A stretch of DNA of 64,000 nucleotides from Acidobacterium sp. (GTDB lineage: Bacteria; Acidobacteriota; Terriglobia; Terriglobales; Acidobacteriaceae), in the NCBI GenBank assembly GCA_003166955.1, contig PMUI01000058.1, positions 1-64,000 of the forward strand. The letters are read 5' to 3'. How positions within the stretch are numbered: the first letter of the stretch is position 1; the number at the start of each line of letters is the position of its first letter. Positions 1 through 9,388 of the stretch are shown here, piece after piece. Below the pieces are notes generated by a model, which saw nothing but the letters and a program-made list of their open reading frames with translations, was not told the DNA's origin and ran no database searches. Made by a program: the position numbers and the translations under genes.

Positions 1-1608
1 GGCCGCCTGCGCCCCCGAGTTCATCGCCAACCCCACGTCGGCCTGGGCCAGCGCCGGTGCGGCGTTGGTGCCGTCGCCGGTCATGGCCACCAGCTTGCCT
101 TTGGCCTGCTCGCGCTTGATCAGATCCATCTTGTCTTTGGGCCTGGCTTCGGCGAGAAAGTCGTCGACGCCGGATTCGCGCGCGATCACCGCGGCGGTGA
201 GCGGATTGTCGCCGGTGATCATGATGCTGCGAATGCCCATGGCGCGCAGGCGCGCGAGGCGGTCTTTGAGGCCACCCTTGACGATGTCCTTGAGGTAGAC
301 GACGCCGAGCGCGGTGGAATTTTCGGCGACCACCAGCGGCGTGCCGCCCTGGCGCGCGATCTCTTCGACGCGGTCGGTAACCTGACGGGGAAGGCTCGAT
401 CCCTGCGATTCGAGATAACGGGCAATGGCGTCAGCGGAGCCTTTGCGAATCTTGCTGCCGGGCAGATCCACGCCGGACATGCGCGTCTGCGCGGTGAAGG
501 GGACGAATTCGGCGCGCATCCCGCTCAGGTCGCGGCCGCGGAGGTTGTACTTATCCTTGGCGAGCACCACGATGGAGCGGCCCTCGGGGGTTTCGTCGGA
601 TAAAGACGCGAGCTGAGCGACGTCGGCCAGCCGCTCCGTGCTGATGTCCGGGGCAGGGAAGAACTCGGTGGCCTGGCGATTGCCGAGGGTGATGGTGCCG
701 GTCTTGTCAAGCAGCAGCGTGTTGACGTCGCCCGCGGCTTCGACGGCGCGCCCGGACATAGCCAGCACGTTGTACTGCACGAGGCGATCCATCCCCGCAA
801 TGCCGATAGCAGAGAGCAGCGCCCCGATCGTGGTGGGAATGAGGCAGACCAGCAGGGAGACGAGCACGAAGATGGTCTGCGGCGCGTGCGAGTAAATGGC
901 GTAGGGCTGCAGCGTGGCGACCGCGAGCAGAAAGATGACGGTGAGGCCGGCCAGCAGAATGCTCAGCGCGATTTCGTTGGGCGTCTTCTGCCGCGTCGCG
1001 CCTTCGACGAGGGCGATCATGCGGTCGAGGAACGTCTCGCCGGGGTTCGAGGTGATGCGGATCCTGATCCAGTCCGAAAGCACGCGCGTGCCTCCGGTGA
1101 CTGCCGAACGGTCGCCGCCGGCTTCGCGGATGACGGGCGCGGACTCGCCGGTGATGGCGGATTCGTCGACGGAAGCGACGCCTTCGACGACCTCGCCGTC
1201 GCCGGCGATGAACTGGCCGGCTTCGACCCTAATGACGTCATCGACGCGCAGTTGCGAACTGGAGACGGCTTCGAGACTGCCGTCGGGGCGGAAACGGTAA
1301 GCCATGGTCTCGCCCTTGGCCTTGCGAAGGGTGTCCGCCTGAGCTTTGCCGCGGCCTTCCGCAATCGCCTCGGCGAAGTTGGCGAAGAGCACCGTGAACC
1401 AGAGCCAGAGCGTGATCTGGAGATCGAAACGGATGGGCTGATGGCGGAGAGCTTCTTCGATCAGCAAAGCGGAGGTGACGACGCTGCCAACTTCGACTAC
1501 GAACATGACGGGGTTCTTCATCATGACCCGCGGGTCGAGCTTGTGGAAAGAATCGATGATCGCCTGACGAAAAATGGCGGAATTCCAGACGTTTTGTTTT
1601 TTGGCCAT
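1..1608 (-). CDS. kdpB: Potassium-transporting ATPase ATP-binding subunit KdpB (3' part cut by window edge)
   Basis: P-type ATPase subunit of the KdpFABC high-affinity K+ uptake complex in the inner membrane. About 536 N-terminal residues are visible of the usual ~680; the gene runs off the window. The start MAKKQNVWN lies 15 bp after the kdpA stop. Visible hallmarks are an early membrane hairpin, the actuator-loop motif TGES, the phosphorylation site DKTGT with Asp at about residue 301, and the hinge motif TGDNPLTA followed by [18 protein letters not shown]. These are diagnostic of KdpB rather than another P-type ATPase. Transcribed after kdpA. kdpC would be expected just beyond the edge but cannot be seen. 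Confidence 0.97.
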   Translation of the reverse strand, partial: MAKKQNVWNSAIFRQAIIDSFHKLDPRVMMKNPVMFVVEVGSVVTSALLIEEALRHQPIRFDLQITLWLWFTVLFANFAEAIAEGRGKAQADTLRKAKGETMAYRFRPDGSLEAVSSSQLRVDDVIRVEAGQFIAGDGEVVEGVASVDESAITGESAPVIREAGGDRSAVTGGTRVLSDWIRIRITSNPGETFLDRMIALVEGATRQKTPNEIALSILLAGLTVIFLLAVATLQPYAIYSHAPQTIFVLVSLLVCLIPTTIGALLSAIGIAGMDRLVQYNVLAMSGRAVEAAGDVNTLLLDKTGTITLGNRQATEFFPAPDISTERLADVAQLASLSDETPEGRSIVVLAKDKYNLRGRDLSGMRAEFVPFTAQTRMSGVDLPGSKIRKGSADAIARYLESQGSSLPRQVTDRVEEIARQGGTPLVVAENSTALGVVYLKDIVKGGLKDRLARLRAMGIRSIMITGDNPLTAAVIARESGVDDFLAEARPKDKMDLIKREQAKGKLVAMTGDGTNAAPALAQADVGLAMNSGAQAA

Positions 1609-1623
1609 GAACTTATCTCGCAG

Positions 1624-3336
1624 TTAGGAAAACAGAGTCCCGTGCTGAAGCAATAAGTGCTCCAGGATGGGACCCAGGCTAAGCGCCGGGAAGAATGTCA
1701 GCGCACCGACGATAAGAATCACGCCGGTGAGTAACACGGTAAAGAGCGCGGTATTCACTGGAAAAGTGCCGGGCGAAGGAGGAATGCTCTTCTTGCGGGC
1801 GAGATTGCCGGCAAGGGCGAGCATGGGGATCATCATGAGAAAGCGGCCGCCGAGCATGGTGAAGCCAAGCAGCGAGTTGTACCAGGTGGAGTTGGCGTTG
1901 AGGCCCGCGAACGCAGAGCCGTTATTGCCGGCAGCTGAGGTAAAGGCGTAAAGAATCTGGCTAAGACCGTGAGGTCCAGGATTGGTGATCCCAGCGAGGC
2001 CAGCTGGATGAAGGACAGAAAGGGCAGAGAGCGAAAGAATGACCAGCGGGAAGATGAGCACATAAAGCATCGTCATCTTCACGTCATACGATTCGATTTT
2101 CTTGCCGAGATACTCCGGTGTGCGGCCGACCATCAGGCCGGCAATAAATACAGACAGGACGACATAGATGATCATGCCATAGAGGCCGGCGCCCACACCG
2201 CCGATGATGATTTCGCCAAGCATGATGTTGACGAGGGGAATCATGCCGCCCAGCGGCGTGAAGGAATCATGCATGGAGTTGACCGCTCCGCAGCTCGCGT
2301 CGGTGGTGATGGTGGCGAAGAGCGCGGAATCGGCAATGCCGAAGCGGGTCTCCTTGCCCTCCATGTTGCCGCCGGGCTGGTGGGGGCTGCGGAGCTGAGC
2401 GACGTTGTGGACAGCCGGATTCGGCTGCGATTCGGCCCAGTAGGCGGTGGTGAAGCCGGCTAAGAAAAGAATCGACATACAGGCGAAGACAGCCCAGCCG
2501 TGGCCGGGCGATCCCGTCATGCGGCCCAGCGTGACGGTGAGCCCCGCGCCGATGAGGAAGATCGAAAACATCTCAAGGAAATTGCTGAAGGGCGTCGGAT
2601 TCTCGAAGGGATGGGAGCTGTTGGCCGCGAAGAAGCCACCGCCGTTGGTGCCCAGCATCTTGATGGCTTCCTGCGAGGCAACCGGGCCCTGAGCGATGGT
2701 TTGCGTCCCGTGCTCGAGCGTGCGCGCTACCGTGTAGGGGTGCAGGTTCTGGATAACTCCCTGGCTGACGAGCACAAGCGCGTACACAATGCAGATGGGA
2801 AGCAGAACATAGAGACAGGCACGCGTGGTATCGACCCAGAAGTTGCCGATGGTTTTTGCCTCGCGGCGGGCGATACCGCGGACCATAGCAATGGCGACCG
2901 CGATACCAACAGCAGCGCTGAGGAAGTTATGGTAGGCCAGCGCAGCCATTTGCGTGAAGTAACTCATGGTCAGGTCGGTGGTGTAAGCCTGCCAGTTGGT
3001 GTTGGTCGTGAAGGACGCGGCGGTGTTCCAGGCCAGCAGGGTGGCCAGGCCCGGTACATGCTGTGGGTTCCAGGGAAGATGGAGCTGCAGGCGCTCGATG
3101 AAGTACATCAGGAGCATCGAGACGAAGCTGAAGAGGAGCATTGCCGCAGCATATTCGCGCCAGTCCATCTCTTCGTCGACACTCACGCCGCAGAGCCGGT
3201 AGATCAGCTTCTCGACCGGGCCCAGAAAGTTGTACTTTCCGGAGAACACGCCAGCCATATAGATACCCAGCGGCCGCATACACGCCAGGAGTACGGCAAA
3301 GTAGACCAGGAACTGGAGCCATCCATTGACAGTCAT
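1624..3336 (-). CDS. kdpA: Potassium-transporting ATPase potassium-binding subunit KdpA
   Basis: Channel-like K+-selecting subunit of KdpFABC, 570 residues, the normal family length, with about ten membrane segments. The selectivity-filter repeats are visible, for example TNGGGFFAANS near residue 230 and SAAGNNGSAF near residue 465. It starts 1 bp after the kdpF stop and is followed at 15 bp by kdpB, so FAB are clearly one transcript. The assignment is by direct recognition of the family sequence. Confidence 0.97.
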   Translation of the reverse strand: MTVNGWLQFLVYFAVLLACMRPLGIYMAGVFSGKYNFLGPVEKLIYRLCGVSVDEEMDWREYAAAMLLFSFVSMLLMYFIERLQLHLPWNPQHVPGLATLLAWNTAASFTTNTNWQAYTTDLTMSYFTQMAALAYHNFLSAAVGIAVAIAMVRGIARREAKTIGNFWVDTTRACLYVLLPICIVYALVLVSQGVIQNLHPYTVARTLEHGTQTIAQGPVASQEAIKMLGTNGGGFFAANSSHPFENPTPFSNFLEMFSIFLIGAGLTVTLGRMTGSPGHGWAVFACMSILFLAGFTTAYWAESQPNPAVHNVAQLRSPHQPGGNMEGKETRFGIADSALFATITTDASCGAVNSMHDSFTPLGGMIPLVNIMLGEIIIGGVGAGLYGMIIYVVLSVFIAGLMVGRTPEYLGKKIESYDVKMTMLYVLIFPLVILSLSALSVLHPAGLAGITNPGPHGLSQILYAFTSAAGNNGSAFAGLNANSTWYNSLLGFTMLGGRFLMMIPMLALAGNLARKKSIPPSPGTFPVNTALFTVLLTGVILIVGALTFFPALSLGPILEHLLLQHGTLFS

Positions 3337-3337
3337 G

Positions 3338-3427
3338 TCAGAACTTCTCCGGATACAACAGGGCTACGATGAGATAGCCCAGCAGGAAGACGGTGATGAT
3401 GAGGATGGTAATAGTCGTTATGCTCAT
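3338..3427 (-). CDS. kdpF: Potassium-transporting ATPase subunit KdpF
   Basis: A 29-residue single-pass membrane peptide beginning MSITTITIL and ending LLYPEKF. Length, position immediately before kdpA (1 bp between stop and the next ATG) and the C-terminal YPE(K/R)F pattern identify KdpF, which stabilises the KdpFABC complex in the membrane. It is often missed by gene callers because of its size. Confidence 0.9.
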   Translation of the reverse strand: MSITTITILIITVFLLGYLIVALLYPEKF

Positions 3428-3431
3428 TGGC

Positions 3432-3518
3432 TTACCTCAGCTTCTCGCAGGCGGTGACATAGAGGAGCGCAATCGCGAAGAAGGCGACGGAGAAGACGAT
3501 CATGAGAAGGTCGGACAT
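3432..3518 (-). CDS. Small membrane peptide upstream of kdpF (28 residues)
   Basis: Reads MSDLLMIVF... with one hydrophobic helix and ends in TACEKLR. It stops 4 bp before the kdpF start and begins 12 bp after the stop of the barrel gene upstream; a GAAAGG ribosome site precedes the ATG. Peptides of this size ending in C-E/D-(K/R)-L occur before kdpF in many genomes, so I consider it a real member of the operon. Its function is unknown; an accessory or assembly factor for Kdp is an inference from position only. Confidence 0.7.
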   Translation of the reverse strand: MSDLLMIVFSVAFFAIALLYVTACEKLR

Positions 3519-3530
3519 CGGTGAACCTTT

Positions 3531-4991
3531 CTACCAGGAGCCTTGTTTGCCGCCGTACCACCAGACCAGCCCGAGCGCGGCGGTGTCCTGATGGCTGGAG
3601 GGTGAGGCGGGGTTATTCGTGACGAAGTAGGGGCGATTGCTCCAGTCGCGGCGGTATTCGAGAAAGGCGTCGAAGTTATCGCCCAGACTGTATTTGTAAG
3701 TACCAGTGACTTCCTTGAGAGCCTGCGTGGCATTGCTGAAGAGGCCGCCACGGTCGGAGAGGTACTCGGCGCGGGCAGCAAGAGCGCCGCGCGGGACGAT
3801 CTGGTACTGGGCGTAGGCCGCGCCGCCATCGACGTGCGATGGCGCCGAGGATTCGCCGGGAGCGGAGTTGACCCACTCGCGCTGGATAACGTAGTCGCCT
3901 TCGAGGGACAGAGTAAGTTTTGGACTGGCTTGCCACGTGGCGTAGCTATCGAAGATGTGAAGCTTACCGTTAGGGGCGGGGTTGAGGGGAGCAAGACAGA
4001 GTCCGGGCTGAACGGGAACGGGGCAGTTGGTGGCCGGGACAGTGTCAGGATGTTCCTGACCGATGTAGTAGTTGGTAGTCCAGCTAACAGATTTGGAGGG
4101 CTGCAGGTTAAATCCGAAGAGCTCATCCTTGAATCCGTTGGTGGGCTCGGATTGGTTGTTTCCGTTGACGATCCAGTAGTTGGCAGTGAACTTGTCGTTA
4201 AATTTGTAGCTGATGCGCGCGCCCGCGTGATAGAACGGCAGGAAGTAGAAGTAGTAAGAGCGGGTGTAGTTGGGTTGGTCTTTGGTGTAGTTGCTCTCGA
4301 TGCCGAGAGAGCTGGCCCACTTGCCAACGTCGAGGTCGATGCCGTGTCCGACAGGCGCGATATACGAGCCGTAGGCCTGGAAAATGTTGCGGTAGATCTC
4401 CGGGCGGGTTTCGTTAGCGGGGTTGCCCTGCAGAGTCTCCGTGGCCTGACCGAACTGGAGGTCGATGCGGAAGCCATAGCGGCGCTTCGCGGCTAAGTCG
4501 GGATCCAGGTCAAAGATGAAGTCGGCCTGGTTGATGCTGAAGACGTCGCTGAGAACGTCGTAGGCGCGGAGATCGTTGACGCGGCCGGTTGGCTGGTTGA
4601 GGTTGAACTCGTAATAGCCGTCGAAGGTGTAGTTGAGGGTCGCGCCACTGGGAAGAGTGCCGGGAAGCAGCGGCGCCGGAGTGGATGCCGGTAAGACTGC
4701 CTGGGCTGGGAGCGGGGATGATGCGCCGGGAACGCGTAACTCCGCAGTTGCTCGGACCAGCGAGGCGGCAGAGTCCGGGCCAGAACGATCCGGCGGTGAG
4801 GCGGAGGAACGAAGCTGCTGGTTTTGCTGTTCGAGGACGGCAACGCGGCGCTCCAGGTCAAAGACCAGCTGCTTCAGTTGTTCCACATCCGATGTGCTGG
4901 AGGACGTTTGTGCCGTTCCGTGCTGAGCGATCCAGAGAAGGGCGACGGGAAGGAACGCGTAGCGAATTACCAGCGGAAGGCGGTGTGTCAT
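3531..4991 (-). CDS. Putative outer-membrane beta-barrel porin (BBP2/OmpL-like family)
   Basis: About 486 residues. The start at 4991 (MTHRLPLVIRY) is chosen because it opens a clean signal peptide ending TAQ; the frame is open further upstream but without one. After the signal comes a short coiled coil (about residues 30-60, heptad-like VEQLKQL...RRVAVLEQQ), a low-complexity linker rich in Pro/Ala/Ser, then a barrel domain of alternating aromatic strands (YTFDGYYEFN, DFIFDLDP, GFRIDLQFG, ANYWIVNGNNQ). This matches the putative beta-barrel porin-2 family. It sits 12 bp before the kdp peptide gene, so it probably shares the kdp transcript and may form the outer-membrane entry path for K+ (inference). 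Channel specificity cannot be read from the sequence. Confidence 0.8.
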   Translation of the reverse strand: MTHRLPLVIRYAFLPVALLWIAQHGTAQTSSSTSDVEQLKQLVFDLERRVAVLEQQNQQLRSSASPPDRSGPDSAASLVRATAELRVPGASSPLPAQAVLPASTPAPLLPGTLPSGATLNYTFDGYYEFNLNQPTGRVNDLRAYDVLSDVFSINQADFIFDLDPDLAAKRRYGFRIDLQFGQATETLQGNPANETRPEIYRNIFQAYGSYIAPVGHGIDLDVGKWASSLGIESNYTKDQPNYTRSYYFYFLPFYHAGARISYKFNDKFTANYWIVNGNNQSEPTNGFKDELFGFNLQPSKSVSWTTNYYIGQEHPDTVPATNCPVPVQPGLCLAPLNPAPNGKLHIFDSYATWQASPKLTLSLEGDYVIQREWVNSAPGESSAPSHVDGGAAYAQYQIVPRGALAARAEYLSDRGGLFSNATQALKEVTGTYKYSLGDNFDAFLEYRRDWSNRPYFVTNNPASPSSHQDTAALGLVWWYGGKQGSW

Positions 4992-5041
4992 AGGCCCGTA
5001 CAATCCCTCCCCCAGTAGAGGTGCGCTGGCGCTAAGACCGA

Positions 5042-5069
5042 CATAAGGAAATCGTAAGGATTTCGTAAA
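5042..5069 (-). promoter_or_regulatory. Candidate KdpE operator: three 11-bp-spaced repeats upstream of the second barrel gene
   Basis: On the plus strand CATAAG (5042-5047), CGTAAG (5053-5058) and CGTAAA (5064-5069) recur at exactly 11-bp spacing with similar linkers (GAAAT, GATTT). They lie 51-78 bp upstream of the start at 4991. Direct repeats at about one helical turn are the usual binding pattern of OmpR-family regulators such as KdpE. A similar pair is found before the other barrel gene at 7157-7173. Confidence 0.5.
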
Positions 5070-5154
5070 GAGGACCGCGGGATCGAGACTAACCGGAGTC
5101 TGCGGTCCCGATTGAGAGAAATACGGTGCTGGGCTCAAACTGCGCACGACGGCC

Positions 5155-7041
5155 TCAGAACTTGACGAGAATGGCGAAGGTGACGATCTGTTGGTCGCGA
5201 CGCAGATCGGCCTGCCAGAGACTGGGATAATTCGCATTCGCGGCGCAAACGGCTTTGGCAGCGGCAATATTGGCGGCATACTCCTGGTCGTACTTCAGGC
5301 CGGGCATCGTCGTGTATCCAACGCCGGAATCGGCTGAGGTTGATCCGTTCGTGCAGGTAAAGTCTGCCGGACTGCCGATCGCGGTGAGGGTAGTGCCTCC
5401 AGGAGGCGTTGAGCCGCCGCGACCGGCCCAGTACGGCACATCCGAATGGCGATAGCTGTACTCACTGCGGAAGGTGACGTATTGGTTGGGCATGTAGTCC
5501 CAGGTGATGGTTCCGTCGGTGCCGTGGTAGGGCTGGCCCGGATCCTCCGGGAAGTAGGCAGTGCCGGTTACAGCGGTGGCTCCATTGATGGGAGGCAGCA
5601 GGACGAGATAGCGGCCGGGATTGTCGATCTGGCCGCCGCCAACAGTCAACCCATACTTGTCCTTATCGAACCAGGCACGGTTGTAGAGCATCCAGCCCAG
5701 AAAGCTCTGCTTCTGGTAGTAGACGGCGGGCGTTGTGGACGTGGCCGGTGTGAAGATCTTGTGATCGGCCGACCCGGTGCAGGCCACTCCGCTGCCGCTT
5801 TCGCAGCCCGCGTCGGCGGTCAGCGAGAAAGCCATCCGGTCGAGTTTGTTATCCGGCCTGTCGTAGTACTTCAACTCAAAGCTGTTGTCGGTGTGGAATC
5901 GCGTACGGCCGTGAATGCCGAAGTCATCCTCGCCGTAGCCGTAGTTGTTGGAGATGATATTGATGCTGTTGGTCGGGGTCCACTTGATCTGTCCACCCAT
6001 GCCGGGCTTGGTGCCGAAGCGTCCATAGGATTGCCAGCCATTGATGAACCAGGGCTCGATCTTCAGGTGTTGCGTAGGGAAGATCTGGACGCGCGCTCCG
6101 TTGAAGAACCATGGCGTGTTGGAGGAGACGAACGAGGGCTGATAGGCCCAGTTATCGAAGTTATAAAAGCTGAACAGGCCGATGTAGGAGAGGAAGATGC
6201 CGCCGTCGAGGTTGACACCGTGCAGGACATCCCAGTGATAACCGCCGTAGGCCTCCGAAACATAGCGATAGGCATCGTCCAGGTTCCACTGGCCGCGCGA
6301 GGCGCTGGCGTCGTTGCGCGGTGTGGTTACTGAATACATGCCGAGCTGGGTCATCAACCGAGCATGCACATGGTCGATCAACAGGTCGCCGCCCACGCCC
6401 ATTTGTTCCAGCTGGATCTCCTGCGCACGAAAGACTTCGCTCGAACCGCCGATGGTGTCGTCGGCGGGGTGGTTCAGGTCCAGGTTGTAGTTCGTATCGA
6501 CGCGGATTTCCGGCGTGAAGTATTTCGTGCACAGCGGGCAATCGATGGTGCGCGGATTGCCGTTCAGCCAACCCCACCATGCGTCCGCAAACGGCGTCAT
6601 TTTATCGACGGCAGGAGTCGTGGCGGGCGCTTCCGTTGCCGCGAGCATGGTTACCGGCACGAGGGAAGATGCGCTGGCCACAGCCGGTTGAGAGCTGGCC
6701 GGGACAGGCAGGAGGTGCTCCTTTGCGGCGGTCAGCTCGGCGGCGGTTGCGGCTGCTGAGGCATCTGCCGGCGCGTCGCCGCGCGCTTTGAGCTGCGCTT
6801 CCAGCTCGGCGATGCGCTGCCTCATGGCCGCGAGTTCGCGCAGGATTGCGGCGTTATCGCTGGCCGGCGTCGCGACGGGGCCGCCGGAGTTCGTGTCGGT
6901 ACTGACCTGGGAAGTGGTAGCGGGCGTGGTTTCCTGGGCCTGGGCAACGCAGATCTGGGAAATCAGAACGAAGAGCGTCAGCGCGATCGCGAAATGCGCA
7001 GCGATCTGCCGACACACGAAGAATGGGCGGATTAGCGACAT
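5155..7041 (-). CDS. Putative outer-membrane beta-barrel porin (BBP2/OmpL-like), first of two in the kdp locus
   Basis: About 628 residues starting at MSLIRPFF with a long signal peptide ending AQAQ; an in-frame ATG 21 bp earlier is possible but would spoil the signal. A coiled-coil segment (AAILRELAAMRQRIAELEAQL, about residues 65-90) is followed by an Ala/Pro-rich linker and a large barrel domain with conserved strand motifs (PEIRVDTNYNLDLN, GGIFLSYIGLFSFYNFDNW, ARVQIFPTQHLKIEPWFINGW). The layout is the same as in the neighbouring barrel, so the two are probably paralogues. It is 158 bp downstream of kdpE and 163 bp upstream of the next barrel, each gap holding repeat motifs that could bind KdpE. 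Probable role: outer-membrane channel co-regulated with potassium uptake (inference). Confidence 0.78.
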   Translation of the reverse strand: MSLIRPFFVCRQIAAHFAIALTLFVLISQICVAQAQETTPATTSQVSTDTNSGGPVATPASDNAAILRELAAMRQRIAELEAQLKARGDAPADASAAATAAELTAAKEHLLPVPASSQPAVASASSLVPVTMLAATEAPATTPAVDKMTPFADAWWGWLNGNPRTIDCPLCTKYFTPEIRVDTNYNLDLNHPADDTIGGSSEVFRAQEIQLEQMGVGGDLLIDHVHARLMTQLGMYSVTTPRNDASASRGQWNLDDAYRYVSEAYGGYHWDVLHGVNLDGGIFLSYIGLFSFYNFDNWAYQPSFVSSNTPWFFNGARVQIFPTQHLKIEPWFINGWQSYGRFGTKPGMGGQIKWTPTNSINIISNNYGYGEDDFGIHGRTRFHTDNSFELKYYDRPDNKLDRMAFSLTADAGCESGSGVACTGSADHKIFTPATSTTPAVYYQKQSFLGWMLYNRAWFDKDKYGLTVGGGQIDNPGRYLVLLPPINGATAVTGTAYFPEDPGQPYHGTDGTITWDYMPNQYVTFRSEYSYRHSDVPYWAGRGGSTPPGGTTLTAIGSPADFTCTNGSTSADSGVGYTTMPGLKYDQEYAANIAAAKAVCAANANYPSLWQADLRRDQQIVTFAILVKF

Positions 7042-7156
7042 GGGTAATCCTCTCGGCTGCACGATGAATTCTGCGAGTAAAGCGTTGGTGTCCGCGGCAG
7101 CCTTGCGGACAATTTCAAAGATTAAGGTGCAAACCGGAAAGGAAGGCGAAGGAAGT

Positions 7157-7173
7157 CGTTAGGGATTCATAAA
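7157..7173 (-). promoter_or_regulatory. Candidate KdpE operator upstream of the first barrel gene
   Basis: CGTTAG (7157-7162) and CATAAA (7168-7173) lie 11 bp apart with linker GGATT. The block AG-GGATT-CATAAAGA closely resembles AAG-GATTT-CGTAAAGA at 5056-5071 before the other barrel. A weaker third unit may lie at 7146. The distance to the start codon at 7041 is 116-132 bp. The evidence is the repeat pattern alone. Confidence 0.42.
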
Positions 7174-7199
7174 GACCGCACCGATTTGGGCCTGTGGGA

Positions 7200-7889
<690 letters not shown>

Positions 7890-7919
7890 GAATCGAGCCC
7901 CGGTTTATGATCGCCTGTC

Positions 7920-9377
7920 ATGGAGAAGCATACGCCGCGGGGGATAAAGATTTTGTTGCGATACGCTGCGCTCACCGCGGCGGCGTTTCTCCTCGTGTGG
8001 TTGTTCAGGAGAGTGGTGTCGGCGAATCAGACGACGGTGGCGCTGAGCTTCGTCATGCTGATCCTGCTGACGGCTTCGCGATGGCGGCTGGCGTACTCGG
8101 TTTATGCGTCGGTGCTGTGCGCGCTGCTGTACGACTTTTTCTTTCTACCTCCGCTGGGGAAGCTGGTGATCGCGGACCCCAGAAACTGGGTGGCGCTTGG
8201 CGCGTTCCTGTGTTGCGCCGTTACGGTAAGTCATCTGGCGGAGCGGGAACACCTGCACGGGGAGACGGCGGAGGGGCGCAGACGGGAGGTGGAGCGGCTG
8301 TACGAATTCAGCCAGCAGTTGTTGTTGCAGGAGGACCTGCGCGGCGTGGGCAGAACAACGCCGTCGGTGGTCGCGGCTGTTTTTGAGCTGCGCGCGGTAG
8401 CGCTGTACGTGCGGGATGAAGAGGCGGCGTGGTATTCCGATCCGAGGAACGAGCTGCTGCCGCTGGTGGACCTGAAGCTGGCGGCGAACCAGAGCGAGGC
8501 CGGGGTGACGCGGCGCGATGGATGCCAGGTGATTCCGCTGACGCTGGGGATGCGATCGCTCGGCGTGCTGGCGGTGACGGATGGCGGATACTCGCCGCAA
8601 ATTTATGAGGCGATGGGGAGTCTGGTGGCGATCGCGCTGGAGCGCGCGGCCACGGTAGAGCGGAGCAGCCGGCTGGAGGCATCGCGGGAAGGCGAGCGGC
8701 TGCGGAGCGCGCTGCTCGATTCGGTGACGCACGATCTGCGCACGCCGTTGACGGCGATCCGCGCGGCGGCGACGACGATGGTGAGCCAGCCCGATTTGCC
8801 CGAGACAGAGCGAGCCGATCTGGCCGCGGTGGTGGATGAGGAGAGCGCGCGGCTGGATCGGCTGATTGGGCAGGCGGTAGAGATGGCGCAGCTCGACGCG
8901 GCGGCGGTGCAGATCAACGCCCGCCCGCAGGATGTGCGGGAGCTGATCGAGACCACGGTGGAAGAGATGCGGCCGCTGTTACGGAATCGCCCGGTCGAGG
9001 TGGAGGTGGCCGCCGATGTGTCGAAGGCGCCGATGGATCGGGCGCTGGTGTATCGGGTGCTGCGGCATCTGATGGAAAACGCGACGCGGTATTCGCCGGC
9101 TGGGTCGCCGATTGAGATTCATGCCGTGAAGGACGAATACCGGCTGCTGGTGACGGTGGCGGATCGCGGGCCTGGCATCGATCCGGGCGAACAGCCGTTT
9201 GTCTTCGACAAATTCTTTCGCGGCAAGAAGCAGCGCAGTCAGGTTGCGGGGACGGGCATGGGCCTGGCGATTGCGAAGGCCATTCTGGAGGCGCACGGGG
9301 GCGGCATCGAACTCAGGAGCGAGGCGGGCAAAGGAACACGATTCACATTTTGGTTGCCGCTGGCGGTGGCTGAGTAA
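7920..9377 (+). CDS. KdpD-like sensor histidine kinase without the N-terminal KdpD/Usp domains
   Basis: 485 residues. Four membrane helices of the DUF4118 type occupy about residues 12-105, with the FFFLPP turn typical of KdpD. A GAF-like region (about 130-240) follows, then a HisKA dimerisation domain with phospho-acceptor H271 (SVTHDLRTPLTAI) and a HATPase domain with N box (ENATRYSP), G1 (DRGPGI) and G2 (GTGMGLAI). Canonical KdpD has about 900 residues and begins with a KdpD sensor and a Usp domain; both are absent here. It is the obvious partner of KdpE next door. The missing N-terminal module could be a separate gene beyond kdpB. Starts are only 30 bp apart, so the promoters must lie within or overlap the opposing genes. 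Confidence 0.88.
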   Translation: MEKHTPRGIKILLRYAALTAAAFLLVWLFRRVVSANQTTVALSFVMLILLTASRWRLAYSVYASVLCALLYDFFFLPPLGKLVIADPRNWVALGAFLCCAVTVSHLAEREHLHGETAEGRRREVERLYEFSQQLLLQEDLRGVGRTTPSVVAAVFELRAVALYVRDEEAAWYSDPRNELLPLVDLKLAANQSEAGVTRRDGCQVIPLTLGMRSLGVLAVTDGGYSPQIYEAMGSLVAIALERAATVERSSRLEASREGERLRSALLDSVTHDLRTPLTAIRAAATTMVSQPDLPETERADLAAVVDEESARLDRLIGQAVEMAQLDAAAVQINARPQDVRELIETTVEEMRPLLRNRPVEVEVAADVSKAPMDRALVYRVLRHLMENATRYSPAGSPIEIHAVKDEYRLLVTVADRGPGIDPGEQPFVFDKFFRGKKQRSQVAGTGMGLAIAKAILEAHGGGIELRSEAGKGTRFTFWLPLAVAE

Positions 9378-9388
9378 AACGATTGAGT

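Noticed and set aside
2500-3372. Long plus-strand reading frame opposite kdpA
   Set aside because: Antisense to a fully recognised gene; composition is Arg/Glu/Gly-rich as expected for GC-biased shadow frames.
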